A DNA stretch of 64,000 nucleotides, from contig NZ_RJKL01000001.1 of assembly GCF_003751945.1 (NCBI RefSeq), positions 6,200,001-6,264,000 on the forward strand, written 5' to 3'. The DNA is from Couchioplanes caeruleus. GTDB taxonomy: Bacteria > Actinomycetota > Actinomycetes > Mycobacteriales > Micromonosporaceae. A model generated the notes under the pieces. The model saw only the letters and a list, made by a program, of their open reading frames with translations, did no database searches and was not told where the DNA came from. Positions 1-7,399 of this stretch are shown here, one piece after another (the first letter of the stretch is position 1; every line of letters starts with the position of its first letter). The position numbers and the translations under genes were made by a program.

Positions 1-446
1 CGTACGGGCTGTTCCGGCGTACCGCCCTGGGCCGGCACCTGACGCCGGTGTGGTCGCAGATGGCGCTGCACCGCCCGGCCGAGTTCAACAAGAGCCACCT
101 GCCCGCGTTCCTCGCCGACGAGCAGCCGCGGCCGTACATCTGCGTGTATCCGTTCGTGCGGTCGTACGAGTGGTACCTGCTGCCCGACGAGGAGCGCCGC
201 GCGATGCTCGCCGAGCACGGCAAGATGGCGCGCGGCTACCCGGACGTGCGGGCGAACACGGTCGCGTCGTTCGCGCTCGGCGACTACGAGTGGATGCTCG
301 CCTTCGAAGCCGACGAGCTGCACCGCATCGTCGACCTGATGCGGGACCTGCGGGCTTCCGGCGCCCGCCGGCACGTCCGCGAGGAGGTGCCGTTCTACAC
401 CGGCCGCCGCCGCTCGGTCACCGAGATCATCGCCGCGCTGCCCTGA
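1..446 (+). CDS. hemQ: Coproheme decarboxylase HemQ (ChdC), 3' part
   Basis: Last step of the coproporphyrin-dependent haem pathway: decarboxylation of coproheme to haem b in the cytoplasm. The gene enters from the left edge, the first full codon being at base 3, so the N-terminal part lies outside the window. The visible part carries family blocks: the segment around [14 protein letters not shown], the strongly conserved [26 protein letters not shown] and a C-terminal VPFYTGRRR. These match the haem-binding half of actinobacterial HemQ. Its last 20 bases overlap the 3' end of the convergent acetyltransferase gene. No oddity in codon use. Confidence is high despite truncation because the blocks are long and colinear with the family. 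Confidence 0.93.
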   Translation, partial: YGLFRRTALGRHLTPVWSQMALHRPAEFNKSHLPAFLADEQPRPYICVYPFVRSYEWYLLPDEERRAMLAEHGKMARGYPDVRANTVASFALGDYEWMLAFEADELHRIVDLMRDLRASGARRHVREEVPFYTGRRRSVTEIIAALP

Positions 447-873
447 CCATCGGTACGTGGGTGATGCCGTCCTCCTCGTATGCGTCGCCCGCCACCTCGA
501 AGCCGAAGCGGCCGTAGAAGCCGGTCAGTGGTGCCTGTGACTCGAGAGTGGCGGGCCGGTCGCCGATGATCGTGAGGGCGTGCGCGACGAGCCGGCTCGC
601 GTAGCCGCCCTGGCGCGCGCTCGCCGCGGTCACCACCCGGCCGATCTGGTCGGCGCCGCCGTTGTCGAGGATCCGCAGGTAGGCGAGGATCTCGTCGCCG
701 CGGGTCAGCCAGACGTGCCGGGTGCCGGGCTCGTCGTCGCGCCCGTCGAGCTCCGGGTACGGGCAGGCCTGTTCGACGACGAACACGTCGACACGCAGCT
801 TGAGGATCGCGTACAGGGTGGCGACGCCGAGCTCGCGGAACGACGCCACCCGGATCTCCTCCGGGGAATGCAT
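427..873 (-). CDS. ElaA-type GNAT N-acetyltransferase
   Basis: Small cytoplasmic acyl-CoA-dependent acetyltransferase of unknown substrate, 148 residues, the usual ElaA length. The ElaA signature block [16 protein letters not shown] near residues 20-35 is followed by [17 protein letters not shown], as in E. coli ElaA. The acetyl-CoA loop is degenerate ([17 protein letters not shown]), also typical of ElaA. The ATG at 873 is used. The stop overlaps the end of hemQ by 20 bases, a tail-to-tail arrangement that leaves no room for a separate terminator. The family assignment is secure; the physiological substrate is not known. Confidence 0.88.
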   Translation of the reverse strand: MHSPEEIRVASFRELGVATLYAILKLRVDVFVVEQACPYPELDGRDDEPGTRHVWLTRGDEILAYLRILDNGGADQIGRVVTAASARQGGYASRLVAHALTIIGDRPATLESQAPLTGFYGRFGFEVAGDAYEEDGITHVPMVRAARR

Positions 874-947
874 CGTGGCATCTTATGCGTCACTTCTCGC
901 GTCCTCGGCCGTTGTCTCCACTGGAGCGCGGCATTCCAGGGGGACAC

Positions 948-1223
948 ATGATCAAGCGGAGCAAGCTGTTCGGTAACAAGACCCGGGTGACGTTCTGCCT
1001 GCCCAAGGACGCCCCGGAAGGCGCCGTCAGCGTGGTCGGCACGTTCAACGACTGGAGGCCCGGGCTGCACGAGCTGAAGATCCGGCGGGACGGCACCCGT
1101 ACGGTGACGCTGAGCCTCGAGCCCGGCCACTATCGCTTCCGGTACCTCGCCAGCGACGGCGTGTGGCTGGACGACGAGCACGCCGACGCGGTGGGTCCGC
1201 ACGGCAGCGAGTTGCTTCTCTGA
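948..1223 (+). CDS. Small CBM48 / isoamylase-N-type glycan-binding protein
   Basis: A 91-residue stand-alone carbohydrate-binding module of the CBM48 (isoamylase N-terminal, AMPK-beta) type. The fold signature is clear: VTFCLPKDAPEGAVSVVG, then TFNDW, then a strand with EPGHYRFRYLASDGVW and the acidic DDEHAD turn. Such single-domain proteins are thought to bind alpha-glucans such as glycogen and lack catalytic residues. The ATG at 948 is chosen because a purine-rich AGGGGGA sits about six bases upstream; an earlier in-frame start at 885 would add an implausible Arg/Pro-rich leader. It stands alone between elaA (divergent) and wrbA. Confidence 0.8.
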   Translation: MIKRSKLFGNKTRVTFCLPKDAPEGAVSVVGTFNDWRPGLHELKIRRDGTRTVTLSLEPGHYRFRYLASDGVWLDDEHADAVGPHGSELLL

Positions 1224-1260
1224 CGTTTTGCCCCGGACTCCGCGGGAACCACCTACCTTT

Positions 1261-1282
1261 TAGTTGACATTGCAAATAACTA
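1261..1282. promoter_or_regulatory. Candidate operator upstream of wrbA
   Basis: An AT-rich imperfect inverted repeat, TAGTTG (1261-1266) and TAACTA (1277-1282), lies in the leader just before the ribosome binding site of wrbA, in an otherwise GC-rich region. TAGTT/AACTA half-sites of this kind are common for MarR/HxlR-type redox regulators of quinone reductases. No such regulator gene is adjacent, so the link is inferred. Confidence 0.35.
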
Positions 1283-1293
1283 GGAGGGTTTCT

Positions 1294-1899
1294 GTGGAGA
1301 ACGTCAAACTGGCCGTCATCTACTACTCGGCGACCGGCAACATTCACGAGATGGCGGAGCGTCTGGCGCAGGCGGGCGAGAAGGCCGGCGCCGAGGTGCG
1401 GCTGCGCCAGGTTCCGGAGCTCGCGCCGCAGGAGGCGATCGCGTCGAACGCGGCGTGGAGCCAGCACTTCGACCGTACGAAGGACGAGCCCAAGGCGGTC
1501 GCGGACGACCTGGTCTGGGCCGACGCGGTGCTGTTCGGCACCCCGACGCGGTACGGCAACGTCGCCAGCCAGCTCAAGCAGTTCATCGACACGCTCGGCC
1601 CGCAGTGGCAGCAGGGCCTGCTCGCCGACAAGGCGTACGCCGGCTTCACCGCGTCGATGACCGCGCACGGCGGCCAGGAGTCGACGCTGCTGGCGCTCTA
1701 CAACACCATCTACCACTTCGGCGGCGTGGTGGTGGCGCCCGGCTACACGGACGCGCTGAAGTTCAACGACGGCAACCCGTACGGCGCCTCGCACGTCACC
1801 GGCGGCTCCAACAGCGCGCCCCTGAGCGAGGTGGAGTACGCGGCCCTCGACCATCTTGCGCAGCGGGTGGTCACGATCGCGGGCAAGCTCCGGGGCTGA
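1294..1899 (+). CDS. wrbA: NAD(P)H:quinone oxidoreductase, WrbA/flavodoxin-like
   Basis: FMN-dependent two-electron quinone reductase protecting against quinone redox cycling; tetrameric and cytoplasmic in the family. The N-terminal flavodoxin phosphate loop is VIYYSATGNIHEMAE, followed by the WrbA-type GTPTRYGNVASQLKQF segment and the C-terminal YGASHVTGGS substrate-site block. The length of 201 residues fits WrbA. I chose GTG 1294 because TAGGAGGGT at 1281-1289 is a strong, well-spaced ribosome binding site; an in-frame TTG at 1264 lies inside the candidate operator. The gene is monocistronic, with DUF397 43 bases downstream. Confidence 0.93.
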   Translation: MENVKLAVIYYSATGNIHEMAERLAQAGEKAGAEVRLRQVPELAPQEAIASNAAWSQHFDRTKDEPKAVADDLVWADAVLFGTPTRYGNVASQLKQFIDTLGPQWQQGLLADKAYAGFTASMTAHGGQESTLLALYNTIYHFGGVVVAPGYTDALKFNDGNPYGASHVTGGSNSAPLSEVEYAALDHLAQRVVTIAGKLRG

Positions 1900-1942
1900 G
1901 CACCCTCGGCGCTCGGTGGCCGGTGGTGGCAGACTGGCGTTT

Positions 1943-2149
1943 GTGGCGAAGAAGTTCGAGTTGGACCTGAGTGACGCCGTGTGGCGCCGCAGTGGCACGT
2001 CCGAGGAGGCGGCGGTCGAAGTCGCCCTGCTGGAGGGTGGCGTGGCGGTCCGCGACTCCCGCCGCCCCGACGGCGACGTCCTCTTCTTCACCCCCGCCGA
2101 GTGGGACGCCTTCGTCGGCGGCGCCAAGGACGGCGAGTTCGACCTTTAG
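1943..2149 (+). CDS. DUF397 domain protein
   Basis: A 68-residue protein of the actinobacterial DUF397 family. The key blocks are WRRSGTSEEAAVEVALL at the start, VAVRDSRRPDG in the middle and LFFTPAEWDAFVGGAKDGEFD at the end. In Streptomyces and relatives, DUF397 proteins are usually paired with an XRE-family regulator (the BldB/Scr-type pairs act in development and antibiotic control). No XRE partner is visible beside this copy, so it is an orphan. GTG 1943 gives the canonical family length. A hairpin terminator follows. Confidence 0.8.
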   Translation: MAKKFELDLSDAVWRRSGTSEEAAVEVALLEGGVAVRDSRRPDGDVLFFTPAEWDAFVGGAKDGEFDL

Positions 2150-2157
2150 CGGGATGA

Positions 2158-2178
2158 GCCGGGCTTCGCCCGGCTTTC
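2158..2178 (+). terminator. Intrinsic terminator after DUF397 gene
   Basis: GCCGGGC (2158-2164), a TTC loop, GCCCGGC (2168-2174), then TTT. A perfect 7-bp stem nine bases after the DUF397 stop codon, with a short T-run: a classic compact terminator. Confidence 0.8.
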
Positions 2179-2223
2179 CCCATATCAACCCGAAGATGGT
2201 TCATTTCTGGCTACTGTGCGGAC

Positions 2224-2472
2224 ATGACCAATTGCGAGTCTGACCTGCTGAAAAAGGTGGAGCGGTACGAGAACGCCGTGCATGAGCTCAAGGCCGCCCA
2301 CGATGACGTCAAGGACGTTCTGACCCAGCACATCCTGTTCGACCGGTGGAAGGAGCTCGGCACCCCGCTCGGCTTCAAGGCCGAGAAGCCCGTGGACTCC
2401 GAGGAACCCAATCGCGACCTCGCCCAGCTCAATCAGCAGATCTCCGCGATGAGCGAGTCCTGGTCACACTGA
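2224..2472 (+). CDS. Small hypothetical protein with helical/coiled-coil character
   Basis: An 82-residue acidic, strongly helical protein that I do not recognise. The N-terminal two thirds (LLKKVERYENAVHELKAAHD) has heptad-like spacing of hydrophobic residues and would form a coiled coil; there are no membrane segments and only one Cys. ATG 2224 has no clear Shine-Dalgarno. A TACTGT hexamer 7-12 bases upstream could be a -10 element, so the transcript may be leaderless. The coding assignment rests on codon use and on fit between the DUF397 terminator and thyA. Confidence 0.55.
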   Translation: MTNCESDLLKKVERYENAVHELKAAHDDVKDVLTQHILFDRWKELGTPLGFKAEKPVDSEEPNRDLAQLNQQISAMSESWSH

Positions 2473-2544
2473 CCGGGCGCATGTGTCCCACCTCGCCCGG
2501 GGCGGTCGCCGTCCCGGGCGGCGGGACGCGTTACCGTGTCGGCC

Positions 2545-3342
2545 ATGGCCGACACCCAGTACGAACAGTTGCTGCGCCGGGTCCTCGAGAGCGGCACTCC
2601 CAAGGCGGACCGGACGGGCACCGGCACGGTCAGCCTCTTCGGTGAACGGCTGCGCTACGACCTCTCCCGCGGCTTCCCGCTGATCACGACCAAGCGCGTG
2701 CACTTCAAGTCGGTCGCCGTCGAGCTCTTGTGGTTCCTGCGCGGTGACAGCAACGTCCAGTGGCTGCGCGACCAGGGCGTCACCATCTGGGACGAATGGG
2801 CCGACGCCGACGGCGAGCTCGGCCCGGTCTACGGCAAGCAGTGGCGGTCCTGGCCGACCCCGGACGGCGGGCACGCGGACCAGATCGCCGACCTGCTGGC
2901 CACGCTGCGTCGCGACCCCGACTCGCGCCGGATGATCGTCTCCGCCTGGAACGTGTCCCAGTTGCCGGAGATGGCGCTGGCGCCGTGCCACGCGATGTTC
3001 CAGTTCTACGTCGCCGACGGCCGGCTCTCCTGCCAGCTCTACCAGCGCAGCGCCGACATGTTCCTCGGCGTACCGTTCAACATCGCCAGCTACGCCCTGC
3101 TGACCCACATGATCGCGGCGCAGGCCGGCCTCGCGCCGGGTGACTTCATCTGGGTGGGCGGCGACTGCCACGTCTACAACAACCACGTGGAGCAGGTGAG
3201 CGAGCAACTCTCCCGCGAGGCGTACGAGTTCCCCACGCTGGAACTGGCCGCGAAGCCGTCCCTCTTCGACTACACGTACGAGGACTTCACGGTGGTCGGC
3301 TATCAGCACCACCCGGCCCTGCGCGCCCCGGTAGCGGTATGA
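2545..3342 (+). CDS. thyA: Thymidylate synthase ThyA
   Basis: Converts dUMP and methylene-THF to dTMP and DHF. At 265 residues it matches the E. coli enzyme (264). Diagnostic segments: [20 protein letters not shown] (dUMP phosphate Arg), the [20 protein letters not shown] block, the nucleophile in [14 protein letters not shown], then [20 protein letters not shown] and the HVYNNH loop. ATG 2545 is preferred over GTG 2536. folA follows 85 bases downstream on the same strand, pairing DHF production with its re-reduction, as is common in bacteria. A stable inverted repeat lies between the two genes. Confidence 0.97.
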   Translation: MADTQYEQLLRRVLESGTPKADRTGTGTVSLFGERLRYDLSRGFPLITTKRVHFKSVAVELLWFLRGDSNVQWLRDQGVTIWDEWADADGELGPVYGKQWRSWPTPDGGHADQIADLLATLRRDPDSRRMIVSAWNVSQLPEMALAPCHAMFQFYVADGRLSCQLYQRSADMFLGVPFNIASYALLTHMIAAQAGLAPGDFIWVGGDCHVYNNHVEQVSEQLSREAYEFPTLELAAKPSLFDYTYEDFTVVGYQHHPALRAPVAV

Positions 3343-3358
3343 CGGACTGCACCGAGCC

Positions 3359-3398
3359 GCCCTCGCCGGCGGTGGGAAACGGCCGTGACGGCGAGGGC
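3359..3398 (+). promoter_or_regulatory. Inverted repeat between thyA and folA
   Basis: GCCCTCGCCG (3359-3368) and CGGCGAGGGC (3389-3398) form a perfect 10-bp stem with a 20-base loop in the 85-bp gap. There is no T-run. It could weaken read-through (attenuator), terminate thyA, or stabilise its mRNA 3' end. Confidence 0.5.
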
Positions 3399-3427
3399 CA
3401 GAGGGGCATGCCGACCGGGGGCACTGC

Positions 3428-3907
3428 ATGACGATCCACATGATCTGGGCCGAGGCCCGCGGCGGAGTGATCGGCGCGAACGGCGACATCCCCTGGCACG
3501 TGCCGGGCGAGCAGAAGATCTTCAAGGACTTCACGATGGGTGCCACCGTCGTGATGGGGCGCACGACGTGGGAGTCGCTGCCGGAGCGCGTCCGCCCGTT
3601 ACCCGGACGCCACAACGTGGTCCTGACCCGCAGGCCCGGCTGGACCGCCCCGGGCGCGACGGTGGTCGCCTCCGTGCAGGATCTGCTCGCCCACCACGAC
3701 GAGTTCTGGGTGATCGGCGGACAGTCGGTCTACACGGCGTTGTTACCTCATGCGGGCCACATCGTCCGCACCCGCATCGACCTCGATGTCGCCGGTGACA
3801 CGTTCGCACCGGAGCTGGATCCCCGATGGCGGGTCGCCGAGGAGGGCGAGTGGCACACCGCCGAGAACGGCGTGAGATTCGTGGTGGAGCAGCTCCACGC
3901 GGTCTGA
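3428..3907 (+). CDS. folA: Dihydrofolate reductase
   Basis: NADPH-dependent reduction of dihydrofolate to tetrahydrofolate, replenishing the cofactor consumed by ThyA just upstream. The 159-residue length is typical. Visible motifs: GVIGANGDIPWHVPGE with the catalytic acid as Glu28 (position of E. coli Asp27), VVMGRTTWESLP for NADPH binding, LPGRHNVVLTRR, and the second nucleotide-binding loop FWVIGGQSVY, ending in GDTFAPEL. The ATG at 3428 gives the family N-terminus (MTIHMIWAEA). Trimethoprim sensitivity cannot be judged by eye. Same-strand spacing suggests partial cotranscription with thyA. Confidence 0.96.
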   Translation: MTIHMIWAEARGGVIGANGDIPWHVPGEQKIFKDFTMGATVVMGRTTWESLPERVRPLPGRHNVVLTRRPGWTAPGATVVASVQDLLAHHDEFWVIGGQSVYTALLPHAGHIVRTRIDLDVAGDTFAPELDPRWRVAEEGEWHTAENGVRFVVEQLHAV

Positions 3908-4033
3908 GCACGCACGCTCATCCCGGCGGTCCTCTGGGTTGCGAGGTGCTGCGCGCCCAGTCATCGCGAGTAGTCCGTTACTGACGGTCAAGCCTTCGCA
4001 GTCGACCCATGCAAACTGACGAAAGTCTGGGCC

Positions 4034-4441
4034 CTACTGCTTCGGGTTCAGGCGGAGGGACAGGCTGTTGACGCAGTGGCGGGTGTTCTTGGCGGTCATC
4101 ATCTCGCCGCGGAAGACGTGGCCCAGGTGGCTGTCGCAGCGGGCGCAGCGGATCTCCGTGCGGACCATGCCGTGGCTGTGGTCGTCGATCTCCTTGATGG
4201 CGCCCGGGATGGCGTCGTCGAAGGAGGGCCATCCGCAGCCGGATTCGAACTTGGTGTCGCTCGGGTAGAGCTCGGCCCCGCAGGCGCGGCACCGGTACGT
4301 GCCCTCTTCCTTGGTGTTCACGTACTCGCCGGACCAGGGTGCCTCGGTGCCGGCCTGGCGCAGCACGCGGAACTCGTCCGGGCTGAGGCGGATCCGCCAC
4401 TCGTCCTCGGTGGTGGGCAGGGTGGTGTCGTCGGGTGCCAT
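4034..4441 (-). CDS. msrB: Peptide methionine-(R)-S-oxide reductase MsrB
   Basis: Reduces the R form of methionine sulfoxide in proteins, using thioredoxin. The 135-residue protein has both zinc-binding pairs (YRCRACG and IRCARCDSHLGHVF), the substrate-pocket GCGWPSFDDAI, and the catalytic Cys in RHCVNSLSL near the C-terminus. The residue after SLR is Leu where many homologues have Phe, a mild variation. ATG 4441 is chosen since the longer in-frame extension to 4537 is Arg/Pro-rich and lacks homologous character. It stands alone, convergent with folA and divergent from a small membrane ORF. Confidence 0.95.
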   Translation of the reverse strand: MAPDDTTLPTTEDEWRIRLSPDEFRVLRQAGTEAPWSGEYVNTKEEGTYRCRACGAELYPSDTKFESGCGWPSFDDAIPGAIKEIDDHSHGMVRTEIRCARCDSHLGHVFRGEMMTAKNTRHCVNSLSLRLNPKQ

Positions 4442-4511
4442 GTCTTCCACGGTACGTCGCGGCGCACCGGGAGTGCGGCCTGCGGTCGTACCCTCGGCCG
4501 TTGAGCCTCCT

Positions 4512-4700
4512 ATGGGAGCTGCGCGATTCCGTCCCACCTGGCGGCAGGCTTTCGGCCGTGGCCTTTTCCTGGGTCTGTTGCCGTCCCCGGCGGCACTCGC
4601 CGCCGCGTTGGTCGCCCCGGTCTGGATGGAGGTGTGGTGGCCGGCGCTGCTGGTTGCGCCGCCATTGGGTGGGGCGGTCTTCGGAGGAGTTCCCTGCTGA
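4512..4700 (+). CDS. Putative small membrane protein
   Basis: A possible 62-residue protein starting at ATG 4512. After a basic N-terminus (ARFRPTWRQAFGR) there are two hydrophobic stretches (LFLGLLPSPAALAAALVAP and WWPALLVAPPLGGAVFGGV) separated by a short turn, consistent with a two-helix hairpin in the membrane. No family is recognised. It lies in the 350-bp gap between msrB and the LPxTG gene. Support is only hydropathy, codon use and orientation, so it may not be real. Confidence 0.35.
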   Translation: MGAARFRPTWRQAFGRGLFLGLLPSPAALAAALVAPVWMEVWWPALLVAPPLGGAVFGGVPC

Positions 4701-4712
4701 TCAACGGGGGCG

Positions 4713-4733
4713 TTACGTGCAAAACGGACGTAA
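4713..4733. promoter_or_regulatory. Candidate operator upstream of LPxTG gene
   Basis: TTACGT (4713-4718) and ACGTAA (4728-4733) are a perfect 6-bp inverted repeat with nine bases between, lying in a locally AT-richer promoter region about 60 bases before the surface-protein start. The regulator is unknown. Confidence 0.3.
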
Positions 4734-4791
4734 GACGCTAAACTCCCTGCGGACCGAGACCGGACTTACAGCAACAGAACGGATGCTCCTC

Positions 4792-5322
4792 ATGAGTTTG
4801 ACGCGCCGACTGGCTGCGGTACTACCCGCGACCGGCGTCACCGTCCTCGCCGCCCTGGCCCTCACCGGTGCACCCGCCGCGGCGACGGCTGACGAGGCCG
4901 CGGCCCGCGCCCCGCACCCCGCCGTGATGACAACCCCCTGCGCCGAGGGAGAGCGCGACGAGGACTGCGGCTACGGCAGCAAGCCCGGCGCCGCTGCCAC
5001 CGCCGGCCCGACCCGGGGCAACGGCGGATACGGCGGCGAGAGCCCGAGCGCCGCCCCCACCCCGTCGCCCACCACCACGACTCCCGCCACGCCGAGCACG
5101 CCGACCGCCAGCGTCGACACCGTCCCGCCGGGCGGCGAGAGCCCGGCGACCTCGACGCCGGCCACGCCCGCGCCGACCCAGAGCAGCCCGGGCGGCGTCA
5201 GCGCGGGCGGCACCCTGCCGCTGACCGGCGCGCCGATGGGCCTGACCGTCGCGTTCGGCGCCATCCTGGTCGCCGCCGGCGTCGGTGCGGTCATCTACGG
5301 CCGGCGTCGTCGCAGCGCCTGA
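4792..5322 (+). CDS. LPxTG-anchored Pro/Thr/Ser-rich surface protein
   Basis: A 176-residue exported protein built for sortase attachment to the wall. The N-terminal signal peptide (basic TRRLAAVLPATG, hydrophobic core, AAATADEA cleavage region) leads to a mature domain with one Cys pair (PCAEGERDEDCGYG) and a long low-complexity Pro/Thr/Ser/Gly linker. The C-terminus has the complete sorting signal: LPLTG, a hydrophobic helix (AFGAILVAAGVGAVIY) and a GRRRR tail. Either ATG 4783 or 4792 could be used; 4792 gives a more normal signal peptide. No sortase gene is in the window. A strong terminator follows. Confidence 0.8.
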   Translation: MSLTRRLAAVLPATGVTVLAALALTGAPAAATADEAAARAPHPAVMTTPCAEGERDEDCGYGSKPGAAATAGPTRGNGGYGGESPSAAPTPSPTTTTPATPSTPTASVDTVPPGGESPATSTPATPAPTQSSPGGVSAGGTLPLTGAPMGLTVAFGAILVAAGVGAVIYGRRRRSA

Positions 5323-5332
5323 CATCTCTTTC

Positions 5333-5370
5333 GCGACGGCCGTCCTCCCCGCGGAGAGGGCGGCCGTCGC
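5333..5370 (+). terminator. Strong hairpin after LPxTG gene
   Basis: A 15-bp stem with one mismatch: arms 5333-5347 and 5356-5370, loop CCCGCGGA, starting ten bases after the stop. There is no T-run, as is common for terminators in high-GC actinobacteria. Confidence 0.7.
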
Positions 5371-5392
5371 CGTCTGCGCATAAGGTCGTCGC

Positions 5393-6424
5393 ATGGCAGC
5401 TTCCCGGTCACCCGCCGTCGAGGTCGAGGTCGCGGGTCATCCCGTACGGCTGAGCAGCCCCGACAAGGTCTGCTTCCCTGGCAGGGGATACACCAAGCGG
5501 GACGTGTTCGAGTACTACCTGGCGGTCGGCGACGGCATCATGCGCGCCCTGCGGCACCGGCCCACGACCCTGCAACGCTTCCCCGACGGCATCGAGGGTG
5601 AGGCGTTCTTCCAGAAACGCGTTCCGACCCGGGGCGTCCCGCCCTGGGTGCAGACCGCGACCATCGCTTTCCCCAGCGGGCGGACGGCCGCCGAGCTCTG
5701 CCCCGCCGACCTGGCCCACGTGGCCTGGGCCGCGCAGATGGGCACCATCGTCTTCCACCCCTGGCCGGTGCGCGGCGACGCCCCCGACAACCCCGACGAG
5801 CTGCGCATGGATCTCGACCCGCAGCCCGGCCTCGGCTTCGGCGACGTGGTGGCCGCGGCCGGGGTCGTGCACGAGGTGCTGGACGAGCTGGGTTGGACCG
5901 GCTACCCGAAGACCTCGGGCGGGCGCGGTGTGCACGTGTACGTCCGTATCCAGCCGAAGTGGTCGTTCGTGCAGGTGCGCCGGGCGGCGATCGCCCTCGC
6001 CCGCGAGGTCGAGCGGCGCAGCCCCGGCCGGATCACCACCTCCTGGTGGAAGGAGGAGCGCGGCGACCGGGTCTTCATCGACTACAACCAGATGGCGCGG
6101 GACCGGACCATCGCCTGCGCGTACTCGTTGCGCGCCAACGCGCGGGCGACCGCCTCGGCCCCGGTCACCTGGGCGGAGCTGCCCGACGTGGAGCCGGACG
6201 ACTTCGACCTGCGGACCATGCCGAAGCGGATCGCCGAGATCGGGGATCCGCACGCGGGGATCGACGACGTCGCCCACGACATCACGCCGCTGCTCGAGTG
6301 GTCCGAGCGGGACGAGAGGGCCGGCGCCGGAGACCTGCCGTATCCGCCCGACCATCCGAAGATGCCGGGCGAGCCGAAGCGGGTGCAGCCCTCCAAGGAC
6401 CGGGACCTCAAAGAGCGATCTTGA
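5393..6424 (+). CDS. LigD-type NHEJ polymerase (archaeo-eukaryotic primase fold)
   Basis: Stand-alone polymerase module of bacterial DNA ligase D, an AEP-superfamily enzyme adding (ribo)nucleotides at DNA ends. In its 343 residues I see the N-terminal SSPDKVCFPGRGYTKRDVFEYY, the TTLQRFPDGIEGEAFFQKR block, the metal-binding DLDPQPG (Asp-x-Asp), the SGGRGVHVYVRI histidine motif and the third acidic motif in FIDYNQMARDRT. All catalytic acids appear intact. Ligase and nuclease domains are absent; a separate ATP-dependent ligase lies 2.6 kb downstream on the other strand. The last 17 bases overlap the convergent acetyltransferase. Confidence 0.93.
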   Translation: MAASRSPAVEVEVAGHPVRLSSPDKVCFPGRGYTKRDVFEYYLAVGDGIMRALRHRPTTLQRFPDGIEGEAFFQKRVPTRGVPPWVQTATIAFPSGRTAAELCPADLAHVAWAAQMGTIVFHPWPVRGDAPDNPDELRMDLDPQPGLGFGDVVAAAGVVHEVLDELGWTGYPKTSGGRGVHVYVRIQPKWSFVQVRRAAIALAREVERRSPGRITTSWWKEERGDRVFIDYNQMARDRTIACAYSLRANARATASAPVTWAELPDVEPDDFDLRTMPKRIAEIGDPHAGIDDVAHDITPLLEWSERDERAGAGDLPYPPDHPKMPGEPKRVQPSKDRDLKERS

Positions 6425-6875
6425 ATCCCTCGTGGGTGGCCGCGAAGCCGAGCGAGGCGTAGAAGCGGTGCGCGTCCGTGCGGCGCTTGTCCGTCGTGAG
6501 CTGCGCCAGGCGGCAGCCGCGTTCCCGGGCCCGCTCCAGCGCCCACTCCATCATCTGCCGCCCGAGGCCACGGCCACGCTGGTCGCCGCGGATCCGGACC
6601 GCCTCGATCGTCATGCGTTCGGTGCCGCGGCGGCTCAGCGACGGCGTGAACGTGAGCTGGAAGGTGCCGACGATCTCGCCGCCGGCCTCCGCGACGATCA
6701 GGTCGTTGCGCGGGTCGGCGTCGATCGCCTCGAAGGCCGACCAGTACGCCGCGTCCACGGTCTCGTCGATGGGCGGCGCCGACTCGCGGGCGTGCGCGAT
6801 CTCATCGTCGGCGAGGAGACGCAAAATTTCGGGAACGTCCGCGCGCGTCGCGGTACGGAAGATCAGGTCGGCCAC
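6408..6875 (-). CDS. GNAT N-acetyltransferase
   Basis: A 155-residue acetyl-CoA-dependent N-acetyltransferase of unknown substrate. The pyrophosphate-binding loop is canonical: VRIRGDQRGRGLGRQMM (R-x-x-G-x-G/A). The N-terminal LIFRTATRADVPEILRLLADDE and the C-terminal AHRFYASLGF are typical of the family, resembling PhnO/YhbS-like members. GTG at 6875 starts the protein. It overlaps the end of the LigD-type polymerase gene tail to tail by 17 bases and is divergent from the ion channel gene. Confidence 0.88.
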   Translation of the reverse strand: MADLIFRTATRADVPEILRLLADDEIAHARESAPPIDETVDAAYWSAFEAIDADPRNDLIVAEAGGEIVGTFQLTFTPSLSRRGTERMTIEAVRIRGDQRGRGLGRQMMEWALERARERGCRLAQLTTDKRRTDAHRFYASLGFAATHEGFKIAL

Positions 6876-6940
6876 GCGGCCATCCTGACACGCCCGTCGG
6901 GCTGAGCCGGACGGCGCCCACCGCGGTGCACCATGGCGCC

Positions 6941-7399
6941 ATGCGGTTGCTGCTCCTGCCGTTGCGGCAGATCCACCGGGGCCTGGTCTGGCTGGCGAAC
7001 TCGCCGCGGACGCTGATGCTGTCCTACCTGATGCTCATCCTCGTCTGCGCCGTGCTCTACCCGATCTTCGAGGAGTCGGAATCCTTCGGCGACGCGCTGT
7101 GGTGGGCCGTCGTCACCGCGTCGACCGTGGGTTACGGCGACGAGGCGCCCACGTCGCTGGAGGGGCGCGTGATGGCGGCGGTGCTCATCTCGATCATGGT
7201 GCTCCTCGTCGTGCCGCTCATCACCGCGCACTTCGCCAGCAAGCTCATCGTGGACCATGACGCCTTCAAGCACGAGGAGCAGGAGGAGCTGAAGGACAAC
7301 CTGCGCCGGGTCCGCCAGCTCCTCGAGGAGCTGGCGGAACGCCAGGGGATTACTTCGCCGGGCAGCGCAGCCCCTCCTTCGGCACCGTCAGATCGATGA
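6941..7399 (+). CDS. Two-TM potassium channel
   Basis: A 152-residue minimal K+ channel subunit, expected to form a tetramer in the membrane. The order is a short basic N-terminus, TM1 (LMLSYLMLILVCAVLYPIF), a pore helix (DALWWAVVTAS) with the selectivity filter TVGYGD, TM2 (VMAAVLISIMVLLVVPLIT), then a charged, coiled-coil-like C-terminus (EEQEELKDNLRRVRQLLEEL). No RCK/TrkA domain or voltage sensor is present. ATG 6941 is preferred over 6926. Its last 50 bases overlap the convergent hydrolase gene, a long tail overlap. Confidence 0.9.
   Translation: MRLLLLPLRQIHRGLVWLANSPRTLMLSYLMLILVCAVLYPIFEESESFGDALWWAVVTASTVGYGDEAPTSLEGRVMAAVLISIMVLLVVPLITAHFASKLIVDHDAFKHEEQEELKDNLRRVRQLLEELAERQGITSPGSAAPPSAPSDR

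Noticed and set aside
885..947. Longer N-terminus for the CBM48 protein
   Set aside because: The added residues are Arg/Pro-rich, bypass the good ribosome binding site before ATG 948, and lie in the promoter gap with elaA.
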